A stretch of 6,082 nt of DNA, taken from assembly GCA_937132175.1 (NCBI GenBank), contig CAKZNU010000167.1:1-6082 (forward strand), in the 5' to 3' direction. The DNA is from an uncultured euryarchaeote. GTDB taxonomy: Archaea > Nanohalarchaeota > Nanosalinia > Nanosalinales > Nanosalinaceae. The notes beneath the pieces were generated by a model, which had not been told where the DNA came from, ran no database searches, and saw nothing but the letters and a program-made list of their open reading frames with translations. The position numbers and the translations under genes are program-made. How positions within the stretch are numbered: the stretch's first letter is position 1; every line of letters begins with the position of its first letter. Positions 1 to 4,188 of the stretch are shown here, piece after piece.

Positions 1-19
1 CATTCTCCCCGGAACCCAT
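1..19 (-). CDS. Possible start of a gene running off the left edge
   Basis: Only the first codons would be in the window. Reading leftward, an ATG at 19-17 opens a frame beginning M-G-S-G-E-N. It sits about 26 bases downstream of a T-rich TATA-like element (36-50), the leaderless geometry seen at other genes here. A second ATG at 3-1 is in another frame and has a purine-rich GGGGAG just before it, but too close to act as a normal ribosome binding site. Nothing can be said about the product. The main alternative is that there is no gene and the T-rich stretch is only the terminator of the glutaredoxin gene. Confidence 0.3.
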
Positions 20-35
20 GCAACTGTTTTTGTGA

Positions 36-50
36 CTTAAAGATAAAAAA
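36..50 (-). promoter_or_regulatory. T-rich element after glutaredoxin: terminator and/or TATA box
   Basis: On the minus strand, seven bases after the glutaredoxin TAG, the sequence reads TTTTTTATCTTTAAG. The run of six T is the kind of signal that ends archaeal transcription. The same stretch is centred near -26 relative to the ATG at 19, so it could also be the promoter of the next leftward gene. Both roles may overlap in a genome this compact. Confidence 0.4.
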
Positions 51-57
51 TGTATGT

Positions 58-306
58 CTATCCGTACTGTTCTTCCAGGTAATCAACTATGTCATCGCTT
101 TCCGGCATGACTGTGTCGGTGTTCGGATCCTTCAGTACAGGTACGTTTCTCTGACCGGAAACCTCTTTTACCCGTGTTCTTTCCTGTTTGTCAGCCTGTC
201 TGGCTATAAAGTCTATTCCAAGCTGGCTGAGCTTTTTTCTTACCTTTGAGCAGTACGGACATCCCTCGAACTGGTATACCTCCAGCATTTCATCTGGCTC
301 TGTCAT
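58..306 (-). CDS. Glutaredoxin (CPYC thioredoxin-fold protein)
   Basis: An 82-residue protein from the preferred start. It has the dithiol active site C16-P-Y-C19 after the first strand, the cis-proline motif N-V-P (V55-P56), and a downstream E-S-D-D-I (69-73) where glutaredoxins contact the thiol cofactor. This is the size and motif order of glutaredoxin, also like the N-terminal domain of small haloarchaeal glutathione S-transferase-like proteins. It should act in the cytoplasm in disulfide exchange; the low-molecular-weight thiol of this organism is unknown, and glutathione is not assumed. An in-frame ATG at 339 would add 11 residues that resemble nothing in the family and lies inside a perfect hairpin, so 306 is preferred. 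The gene follows the Nudix stop by 58 bases and is probably co-transcribed. It ends in TAG. Confidence 0.85.
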   Translation of the reverse strand: MTEPDEMLEVYQFEGCPYCSKVRKKLSQLGIDFIARQADKQERTRVKEVSGQRNVPVLKDPNTDTVMPESDDIVDYLEEQYG

Positions 307-322
307 AGATAACGCTGGCCAT

Positions 323-341
323 CCATGTTTGAAAAACATGG
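323..341. repeat. 8-bp perfect hairpin just upstream of glutaredoxin
   Basis: CCATGTTT and AAACATGG are separated by GAA, a perfect 8-bp inverted repeat with a three-base loop. On the minus-strand transcript it lies between the Nudix stop and the preferred glutaredoxin start and swallows the upstream in-frame ATG (339-337). It could be an mRNA processing or translation-limiting hairpin. It is not followed by a T-run, so it is not a classical terminator. Confidence 0.55.
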
Positions 342-364
342 GCAGGCATTCATCGGACTCGAGT

Positions 365-802
365 CTAAGATATCTCGCCCAGAGCCTCTTCGAGTAACTT
401 CTTCTGGTTGTCGTGAGTCAGCAACGCTTCTGCGTCTTCCGGCTTCATGAAGAATCCTGACTCGTGTTCATCGTGAGGGTTCTGTGTCACGTCTACCCCG
501 GTCTCAGGCTCCACTCTCACCAGAAAGCCTCTGTACTCTCTTTTGATCTTTTCTCCTTCTTCTCCCTCGTAGCTCCACTCTACGGTATGGTCTAGCTCCT
601 GTGTTTTCTGTATTTCTTCGGTGTCTATGCCGGCCTCTTCCTCCAGCTCGAGCCTGACGGTTTCCTCGTAGTCTCCGTTCTCTAGGTGGCCTTTCAGAAG
701 CTCCCAGCCCTCCCAGTTTTTCTTTCTGTGCAGTATCAGGACTCTGAGGGAGCCCCGGCTTTTCTTGTACACTACTGCGGCTATGCCTTTTTCGGTCTTC
801 AC
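365..802 (-). CDS. Nudix hydrolase with a divergent Nudix box
   Basis: A 145-residue protein of typical single-domain Nudix length. Strands at 6-13 and 19-26 lead into W-E-G-W-E-L-L-K-G, the usual lead-in, followed by a Nudix box at 38-59. Compared with G-x5-E-x7-R-E-U-x-E-E-x-G-U, the box is one residue short, has Asp44 near the first Glu position and Leu51 in place of the Arg, but keeps the metal-binding glutamates E52, E55 and E56 and the closing A-G-I. The family hydrolyses nucleoside diphosphates linked to another group, such as dinucleoside polyphosphates, ADP-ribose or capped ends; the substrate cannot be read here. The start at 802 is supported by a TATA-like element about 26 bases upstream and no Shine-Dalgarno, so the mRNA is probably leaderless. 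It is divergent from arvA and ends 58 bases before glutaredoxin. Confidence 0.88.
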   Translation of the reverse strand: MKTEKGIAAVVYKKSRGSLRVLILHRKKNWEGWELLKGHLENGDYEETVRLELEEEAGIDTEEIQKTQELDHTVEWSYEGEEGEKIKREYRGFLVRVEPETGVDVTQNPHDEHESGFFMKPEDAEALLTHDNQKKLLEEALGEIS

Positions 803-823
803 GTGCGAGAGTTATGCCTTACC

Positions 824-831
824 ATTAAAAT
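824..831 (-). promoter_or_regulatory. TATA-like box of the Nudix-glutaredoxin transcript
   Basis: On the minus strand ATTTTAAT is centred about 25.5 bases upstream of the Nudix ATG at 802. That is the expected TATA distance if transcription starts at the start codon itself. Confidence 0.55.
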
Positions 832-844
832 CCTTTACCTGTAT

Positions 845-858
845 CGGAGATGTCTCCG
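845..858. promoter_or_regulatory. Operator-like palindrome between divergent promoters
   Basis: CGGAGA-TG-TCTCCG is a perfect inverted repeat with 6-bp arms and a 2-bp centre. Its midpoint (851.5) is about 24 bp from the centre of the Nudix TATA box and about 22 bp from that of the arvA TATA box. A dimeric regulator bound here would abut both promoters. No regulator gene is visible in the window, so the role is inferred from symmetry and position. Confidence 0.45.
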
Positions 859-869
859 GTTCCGAATGC

Positions 870-877
870 TTTTTATA
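870..877 (+). promoter_or_regulatory. TATA box of the arvABC operon
   Basis: TTTTTATA, preceded by CGAATGC at the BRE position, is a good archaeal core promoter. Transcription should start near 899, giving a leader of roughly 14 bases that contains the arvA ribosome binding site and excludes the in-frame ATG at 850. Confidence 0.65.
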
Positions 878-902
878 GGTGGGGAACTGGTTTACCATTG
901 AA

Positions 903-907
903 AGGTG
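903..907 (+). promoter_or_regulatory. Ribosome binding site that decides the arvA start
   Basis: AGGTG lies five bases before the ATG at 913. Together with the TATA box at 870-877 it selects 913 over the in-frame ATG at 850, which lies upstream of the TATA box and inside the palindrome. Confidence 0.65.
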
Positions 908-912
908 TCAAA

Positions 913-1536
913 ATGATAGGACGTCTGAAGAAGATCCTCTCGAATATTTTCGGCAAGACAGAGGATGATATGTCTATAGGTATCTATGGCCCGCCAAACG
1001 CCGGAAAGTCCACTCTTGCAAACCAGATCTCCCAGGATCTGACCGGCGAAGAGATGAGCAACGTCTCAGAGGTTCCACACGAGACACGGGACGTGGAGAA
1101 AAAGGAGAAGGTAGAGATCGAGGCGGACGGCCGGTCCATCCAGATGAATCTTCTGGACATGCCCGGCATAACGACAAACGTGGACTTCAAGGACTTCAAG
1201 GAACACGGCATTGAGGAAGATGATGCCAAAGGTAGAGCCAAAGAGGCTACAAAGGGAATAGTAGAAGCTGTAAAGTATCTCGACGATGTAGATGCCTGTC
1301 TCGTCATCTTTGACTCCACTGAGGATCCTTACACACAGGTAAATGTTACTATTATCGGTAATCTTGAGGCCAAGGACATACCTATACTGGTTCTGGCTAA
1401 CAAGACTGATCTGGAGGACTCTGATCCGGAGAGGGTACGTGATGCGTTCCCACAGCACCCGGTACTTGAGATCTCTGCAAAAGAAGGCGAAAACATCGAC
1501 AAGCTTTATCAGGAGATAGTGGAAAGGTTAAACTAG
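913..1536 (+). CDS. arvA: Era-like small GTPase ArvA/OapA
   Basis: A 207-residue P-loop GTPase. A basic amphipathic N-terminal helix (residues 3-14) precedes the G domain. All G motifs are present: G1 G26-PPNAGK-S33, G2 T58 in P-H-E-T-R as in Era/TrmE-type GTPases, G3 D82-M-P-G85, G4 N163-K-T-D166 and G5 S188-A-K190. The I-G-I-Y-G-P-P-N-A-G-K segment, the P-H-E-T-R switch and the D-A-F-P-Q-H stretch (177-182) closely match haloarchaeal OapA as I remember it, and the order with the next two genes is diagnostic. In Haloferax volcanii these proteins are encoded beside the main replication origin (hence Oap), and this GTPase has been shown to drive extracellular vesicle formation (hence Arv). It probably acts at the inner face of the membrane, with the N-terminal helix as a possible contact. 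The gene ends TAG directly against the arvB ATG. Confidence 0.92.
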   Translation: MIGRLKKILSNIFGKTEDDMSIGIYGPPNAGKSTLANQISQDLTGEEMSNVSEVPHETRDVEKKEKVEIEADGRSIQMNLLDMPGITTNVDFKDFKEHGIEEDDAKGRAKEATKGIVEAVKYLDDVDACLVIFDSTEDPYTQVNVTIIGNLEAKDIPILVLANKTDLEDSDPERVRDAFPQHPVLEISAKEGENIDKLYQEIVERLN

Positions 1537-1923
1537 ATGGCAGATGAAGGAGTGACCGTGGAGTTTTTCTCGAGGGCGAAGCTGCAGGATCGAAGCTTCG
1601 AGGAAAAGATGGAAGAGATAATGGATAAGGTTAGAGAAAGCGCTGTTCTTGTACTTGAGGAAGGCTGGAGTGCAGAACAGAAGAGAAAGTTCATACAGAA
1701 GACGATGGAGGAGGCGGGTGAGGAGTTTCCTGGTGTGGAGTTCATGGGTCTTGATCCCTCCGATAACCGTCTTGAACGGGCCAAAAGCTTCGTCTTCGAT
1801 ACCGTTCTCGGACAGGACTACAGGAGCGGGCTCACTATAGTAGGAAACTCCCGGGTAATGGAGAAGATGAAAGAGGAGAAACACTCGATAAGCTTCCTGG
1901 CAAAGCTGGAGGACGATGAATAG
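1537..1923 (+). CDS. arvB: DUF2073 protein ArvB/OapB
   Basis: A 128-residue acidic alpha/beta protein assigned to DUF2073 (OapB/ArvB) by position and pattern: a short first strand (V-T-V-E-F-F, 6-11), a helix from S20 to about E34 ending in the hydrophobic V-L-V-L-E-E-G-W (37-44), a second helical stretch (45-62), F-P-G-V-E-F-M-G (64-71), and a C-terminal strand region with G-L-T-I-V-G. No transmembrane segment or metal site is visible. In haloarchaea it is the invariant neighbour of the ArvA GTPase and is thought to work with it; its biochemical role is not established, although RNA binding has been suggested for archaeal homologues. The start abuts the arvA stop (TAGATG), with GGAAAGG (1521-1527) as a weak ribosome binding site, so translation is probably coupled. 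Confidence 0.85.
   Translation: MADEGVTVEFFSRAKLQDRSFEEKMEEIMDKVRESAVLVLEEGWSAEQKRKFIQKTMEEAGEEFPGVEFMGLDPSDNRLERAKSFVFDTVLGQDYRSGLTIVGNSRVMEKMKEEKHSISFLAKLEDDE
1908..1912 (+). promoter_or_regulatory. Ribosome binding site of arvC
   Basis: GGAGG inside the 3' end of arvB lies 11 bases before the arvC ATG at 1924. The spacing is a little long, and coupling from the arvB stop (TAGATG) probably helps. Confidence 0.5.
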
Positions 1924-2310
1924 ATGCCTCACAGATGCATGAACTGCGGTGAGGTATACGAGGACGACTCAGAAAAGATTGTAGATGGATGTGACTGCGG
2001 CAGCTCTCTTTTCATGTACGAAAACGAGGAGGAACAGAGAGACGAAGAGGAGCTGAAACGTGAAAGATCTGAGGTCCGTCCCGATATACAGGAGATGGTC
2101 CGTGAAGGTGAGGAAAGAAGAGAAAACATCAGGATCGAGTTCGATCTTGACTCGATAAAGGTTAAGGATGAAGGTGTATACGAGCTTAATATCTCCCGTC
2201 TTCTGAACGAGATGCCTCTAATAATCTCTAAGAATGAAGGCGTCTACCATATCAGTTTGCCGTCTGCCTTCAGGGAGGAGAGCAACGAAGTTGATACTGA
2301 CCAGCTCTAA
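1924..2310 (+). CDS. arvC: Zinc-ribbon protein ArvC/OapC
   Basis: A 128-residue protein in three parts. The N terminus is a zinc ribbon with C5-x2-C8 and C23-x-C25, matching the M-P-H-x-C-x-x-C-G opening typical of OapC/ArvC proteins. Residues about 31-72 are highly charged and probably helical or disordered. The C-terminal third (about 73-118) is a small beta-rich domain (I-R-I-E-F-D-L, then G-V-Y-E-L-N-I-S-R-L and G-V-Y-H-I-S-L-P). It is the third member of the ArvABC/OapABC set linked in Haloferax to vesicle formation, probably cytoplasmic and in a complex with the GTPase or with nucleic acid; the mechanism is not known. The second Cys pair is spaced by one residue rather than two. The start abuts the arvB stop. 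The gene ends TAA, and a new promoter follows within 20 bases. Confidence 0.87.
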   Translation: MPHRCMNCGEVYEDDSEKIVDGCDCGSSLFMYENEEEQRDEEELKRERSEVRPDIQEMVREGEERRENIRIEFDLDSIKVKDEGVYELNISRLLNEMPLIISKNEGVYHISLPSAFREESNEVDTDQL

Positions 2311-2320
2311 GCTACATAAC

Positions 2321-2327
2321 CTTTAAG
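2321..2327 (+). promoter_or_regulatory. TATA-like box before the two-helix membrane gene
   Basis: CTTTAAG preceded by CATAAC lies ten bases after the arvC stop. Transcription would begin near 2349, giving a leader of about 19 bases carrying the strong ribosome binding site. The gene may also be read through from arvC. Confidence 0.4.
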
Positions 2328-2350
2328 TCATGCTTCTGACAAACTAAGAT

Positions 2351-2357
2351 AGGAGGT
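2351..2357 (+). promoter_or_regulatory. Near-perfect Shine-Dalgarno sequence
   Basis: AGGAGGT lies ten bases before the ATG at 2368. It is the strongest ribosome binding site in the window and fixes the start of the two-helix membrane protein. Confidence 0.8.
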
Positions 2358-2367
2358 AACTTGAAAA

Positions 2368-2664
2368 ATGGAGACGACAGAGGATGACACCAGAGATATC
2401 TTTGGTCTTCCGAAGATGACAACGAAGATGGAGGTAGCTATCTCATACGTTCTCTTCGTACTCGGTGTCCTGATGGTTCTTTCGGTTGCCTACCCTGTAA
2501 GACAGTACATCAGCATCAATGCAGTCTACGTGGGCCTGCTGATGATAGGTGTAGCGTATGTCTTTGCCATGGAGTCTGTCAGGGAGCTAGAGGAGGAGGA
2601 TCACTTCCTGTCCCGGAGACTCATGGAGGACGATGATCAGGACGACAGGGAAGACTCTGAGTAA
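2368..2664 (+). CDS. Small acidic membrane protein with two transmembrane helices
   Basis: A 98-residue protein of unknown family. The N-terminal 20 residues are hydrophilic, ending in K-M-T-T-K. Two hydrophobic helices follow, at about 23-44 and 51-71, joined by a very short turn that contains R45 (Y-P-V-R-Q-Y-I-S-I-N). The C-terminal tail (72-98) is strongly acidic. A helical hairpin with both ends on the same side is the simplest topology; the basic residues before TM1 (K16, K20) and R72 after TM2 favour both ends in the cytoplasm. It has its own TATA-like element and the best ribosome binding site in the window, 57 bases after arvC. The position invites a link to the ArvABC vesicle system as a membrane partner, but no motif proves it. 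Confidence 0.8.
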   Translation: METTEDDTRDIFGLPKMTTKMEVAISYVLFVLGVLMVLSVAYPVRQYISINAVYVGLLMIGVAYVFAMESVRELEEEDHFLSRRLMEDDDQDDREDSE

Positions 2665-2676
2665 CCATCAAAGGGT

Positions 2677-2687
2677 AAAAATAAAAC
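2677..2687 (+). promoter_or_regulatory. A-rich TATA-like element for the amphi-Trp-like gene
   Basis: AAAAATAAAA before the ATG at 2710 is centred about 28 bases upstream, and there is no Shine-Dalgarno, so a leaderless transcript is likely. The six T just before the ATG (2704-2709) could also terminate the upstream transcript. Confidence 0.45.
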
Positions 2688-2709
2688 TTTTCACACGTAT
2701 TCCTTTTTT

Positions 2710-2994
2710 ATGACAAGCGAAGAGGTAGAGCTGGACTTTGGATTCTCCAACGAGGAACTTGCAAACTTCATGGAAAACTTCTCACAGAAGCTGAGAGACG
2801 GGGAGATAGGACTGAGTTTCAAGGGCAGAGAGGAACTGGAGATCGAGCCAAACATGGAGAACAACATCAACATAGAGTTCCGGGAAGAAGGCTCCATGAA
2901 GGAGATGAAACTTGAGCTACATCTGAGAGAGCAAAACGTAGAAAGCGATGAGGACTCGGGAAGGCAGAGAATCCAGGTGGTCGTAGAGGACTAG
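2710..2994 (+). CDS. Small acidic protein, amphi-Trp-domain-like
   Basis: A 94-residue protein. The pattern is a short strand (E-V-E-L-D-F-G-F), a helix S-N-E-E-L-A-N-F-M-E-N-F-S-Q-K-L-R (13-29), a glycine turn, then alternating strands (I-G-L-S-F, L-E-I-E-P, I-N-I-E-F, M-K-L-E-L-H-L, ending near 72). This matches the haloarchaeal amphi-Trp domain, a roughly 65-residue module of helix and amphipathic strands, but the tryptophan that normally closes the last strand is absent; the protein has no Trp at all. The family has no established function. The C-terminal tail (75-94) is charged and ends in a short V-V-V-E-D. The gene is probably leaderless. Its stop (TAG) is immediately followed by the reverse-complement stop of the convergent gene. 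The family call is tentative; the gene itself is well supported by its start context and fit. Confidence 0.72.
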   Translation: MTSEEVELDFGFSNEELANFMENFSQKLRDGEIGLSFKGREELEIEPNMENNINIEFREEGSMKEMKLELHLREQNVESDEDSGRQRIQVVVED

Positions 2995-3366
2995 TTACTG
3001 CCCGAAACCCCTCAGTATCTCTATAAGCTCCTTATTCTGTTCTATAATCGTATCCAGCTTTTCCTCAATACCGGAGGTATCAACGTTGCCTGTGTTTGGA
3101 TTCCCGTCTCCGGCGGCTTCCTGAAGAGGATTTCCGGAATCCGTACCGCCCCCACTTCTCTGACCTGTTGACTCCCTGGGCTTTTCCCTTGAGATGCCGT
3201 CTTCATCAAGCACCTCTATGGGTGTGTCGTCACCCTCCGTATCCTTGTCAGCAGCCTGTTTCAGGGTCTCAAAGTTACCTGAAGACTCCGTTGAGGCCGT
3301 AGAATCCCCTGAATTCGGGCTTGAGTCGTTCCTTACGTTATCCTTTACGTTGTCGTAGTATCCCAT
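2995..3366 (-). CDS. Acidic low-complexity protein with C-terminal amphipathic helix
   Basis: A 123-residue protein of unknown family. It opens M-G-Y-Y-D-N-V-K-D-N-V, then is disordered-looking and rich in Ser, Thr, Gly, Asp and Glu to about residue 97, with one possible helix at N-F-E-T-L-K-Q-A-A (32-40). The last 25 residues form an amphipathic helix, I-E-E-K-L-D-T-I-I-E-Q-N-K-E-L-I-E-I-L (100-118), suited to a coiled coil. The neighbouring upstream gene ends in a similar helix with the same E-Q-N-x-E core. It starts directly after the stop of that gene (TAGATG), with GAGGG seven bases before the ATG. There is no signal peptide, membrane segment or metal motif. The stop lies flush against that of the convergent gene. 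Confidence 0.72.
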   Translation of the reverse strand: MGYYDNVKDNVRNDSSPNSGDSTASTESSGNFETLKQAADKDTEGDDTPIEVLDEDGISREKPRESTGQRSGGGTDSGNPLQEAAGDGNPNTGNVDTSGIEEKLDTIIEQNKELIEILRGFGQ

Positions 3367-3627
3367 CTAGTATCCCTCAGAAATCAGTGTATCAAGCTTG
3401 TTCTTTATCTCCCTGTTTTGCTCGTGTATATCCTCCAAGGTGACCTCATCGCTGCCGCCCTTCTCTCCGGTCTCCAGACCCATTGATCTCTTTACATCGC
3501 TTTCGAGCTCTGAACCGGAGCTGGACTCGCTCGAACCGGTCTCCGTATCCTTCTCCGATTCCTCATCCATGAGACCGAGCTTGACTTCCTCGGTGTTTTC
3601 CTCGCTGTCGCCTCCAAACAGTGCCAT
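3367..3627 (-). CDS. Acidic low-complexity protein, tandem partner with coiled-coil tail
   Basis: An 86-residue protein of unknown family. It begins M-A-L-F-G-G-D, continues as an acidic Ser/Glu-rich region to about 60 that includes V-K-L-G-L-M-D (15-21) and V-K-R-S-M-G-L-E (45-52), and ends in an amphipathic helix, L-E-D-I-H-E-Q-N-R-E-I-K-N-K-L-D-T-L-I (64-82). The E-Q-N core (69-71) and K-L-D-T (77-80) recur in the tail of the next gene, which it directly abuts, so the two are probably translated together and may pair through these helices. It has no Shine-Dalgarno; a TATA-like element about 28 bases upstream is shared with the divergent gene. Function unknown. The short hydrophobic N terminus resembles many small haloarchaeal proteins that open M-G-L-F, whose role I cannot name. 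Confidence 0.72.
   Translation of the reverse strand: MALFGGDSEENTEEVKLGLMDEESEKDTETGSSESSSGSELESDVKRSMGLETGEKGGSDEVTLEDIHEQNREIKNKLDTLISEGY
3374..3378 (-). promoter_or_regulatory. Ribosome binding site of the second gene in the acidic pair
   Basis: GAGGG on the minus strand lies seven bases before the ATG at 3366, inside the end of the upstream coding region. It supports the start and internal initiation in a two-gene transcript. Confidence 0.55.
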
Positions 3628-3649
3628 ACATCTCTTTACAGTTTTCGTT

Positions 3650-3660
3650 GAATAAAAACC
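3650..3660. promoter_or_regulatory. Single A/T element serving two divergent starts
   Basis: GAATAAAAACC on the plus strand is centred about 26 bases before the GTG at 3681; its complement GGTTTTTATTC is centred about 28 bases before the minus-strand ATG at 3627. No other A/T-rich TATA candidate lies in the 53-bp gap, and neither gene has a clear Shine-Dalgarno, so both transcripts may be leaderless and driven from one element. Confidence 0.45.
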
Positions 3661-3680
3661 TTCCTGCTGTACCTATACCT

Positions 3681-4175
3681 GTGAAAGCAGAGATAAATCC
3701 GTCAGATGATTTGGAGAAGCTGGCGGAGATACTTGAACAAAGGTTCAAATCAGCCAGAGTCGAGGAAGACACAGTCCTAGCTAGACTGGACCATGAGAGG
3801 AAGGATTTGCTTGAGAGAGTTCCGGGTATCGAAAGCTTCTCGGCGGAAGGCGAAACCACTGAGGGAGTAGGTGGCAGACCTGTGGATAGGGAAAGAACGT
3901 GTCTTGCCAGGATAGAGACTGATCGGGAGCTTGCGGAGGCGGTGATCGCGACCATTCAAGGCTATAACCTGCTTGTCATAGAGACGGATAGGGACTGGGA
4001 TCTCAGGCTCCTCAGGCGCATGAACCCGGGAATAATAGAGATAGATCCGGAGGCAGCGGAGGTTCTGGAGCCGGAAAACTCCCTGAACGGGGAGAAAGGC
4101 TTCCCGGAACTTGGTATAGACCTCAAGCAGGATGAACGGATTGAATCCGTCCTCAGATTTCTGAGGAACGGATAG
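3681..4175 (+). CDS. Conserved-looking protein of unknown function (GTG start)
   Basis: A 164-residue soluble protein from the GTG at 3681. The first 50 residues read as strand-helix-strand-helix and end L-L-E-R-V-P-G-I-E-S-F (43-53), which recalls the end of THUMP-type RNA-binding segments, though the rest does not confirm this. After an Asp/Glu/Gly linker comes G-G-R-P-V-D (64-69), a strand (C-L-A-R-I-E-T), a helix (82-92), then G-Y-N-L-L-V-I-E-T-D-R-D-W-D-L-R-L-L-R-R-M-N (94-115), the most distinctive block. No catalytic motif is recognised. A GTG at 3621 in frame is rejected because it would overlap the divergent coding region and has no promoter, whereas 3681 lies 26 bases after the A/T element. 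It heads a cluster with the zinc-ribbon and isopentenyl phosphate kinase genes. Moderately sure of the gene, not of any function. Confidence 0.75.
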   Translation: MKAEINPSDDLEKLAEILEQRFKSARVEEDTVLARLDHERKDLLERVPGIESFSAEGETTEGVGGRPVDRERTCLARIETDRELAEAVIATIQGYNLLVIETDRDWDLRLLRRMNPGIIEIDPEAAEVLEPENSLNGEKGFPELGIDLKQDERIESVLRFLRNG

Positions 4176-4188
4176 ACAAGGCACTTGT
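4150..4188 (+). repeat. Two tandem hairpins around a stop codon
   Basis: TCCTCAG-ATTT-CTGAGGA (4150-4167) is a perfect 7-bp stem with a 4-base loop, ending five bases before the TAG at 4173-4175. ACAAG-GCA-CTTGT (4176-4188) is a perfect 5-bp stem with a 3-base loop starting right after the TAG. There is no T-run, so they are more likely RNA folding or processing signals than an intrinsic terminator; chance occurrence is possible. Confidence 0.4.

Noticed and set aside
850..912. An N-terminal extension of arvA starting at the ATG at 850
   Set aside because: The ATG lies in the palindrome and upstream of the TATA box at 870-877, so it would not be on the transcript; the ATG at 913 has a good ribosome binding site and matches the family N terminus.
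984..1458. Long minus-strand open frames opposite arvA
   Set aside because: They mirror the codon pattern of the GTPase, which has all five G motifs; the opposite-strand products are Ser/Leu-rich with no recognisable domain.
913..2310. A replication origin near the OapABC genes
   Set aside because: In Haloferax these genes lie beside the main origin, but no repeated origin-recognition boxes, long A/T-rich stretch or orc1/cdc6 gene is visible here.
3621..3680. A longer form of the 3681 gene starting at GTG 3621
   Set aside because: It would overlap the start of the divergent coding region and run through the promoter element; the added residues show no conserved character.
3563..3955. Minus-strand open frame spanning the divergent promoter
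   Set aside because: It crosses the 3628-3680 promoter gap and two better-supported genes, and shows Ser-rich shadow composition.
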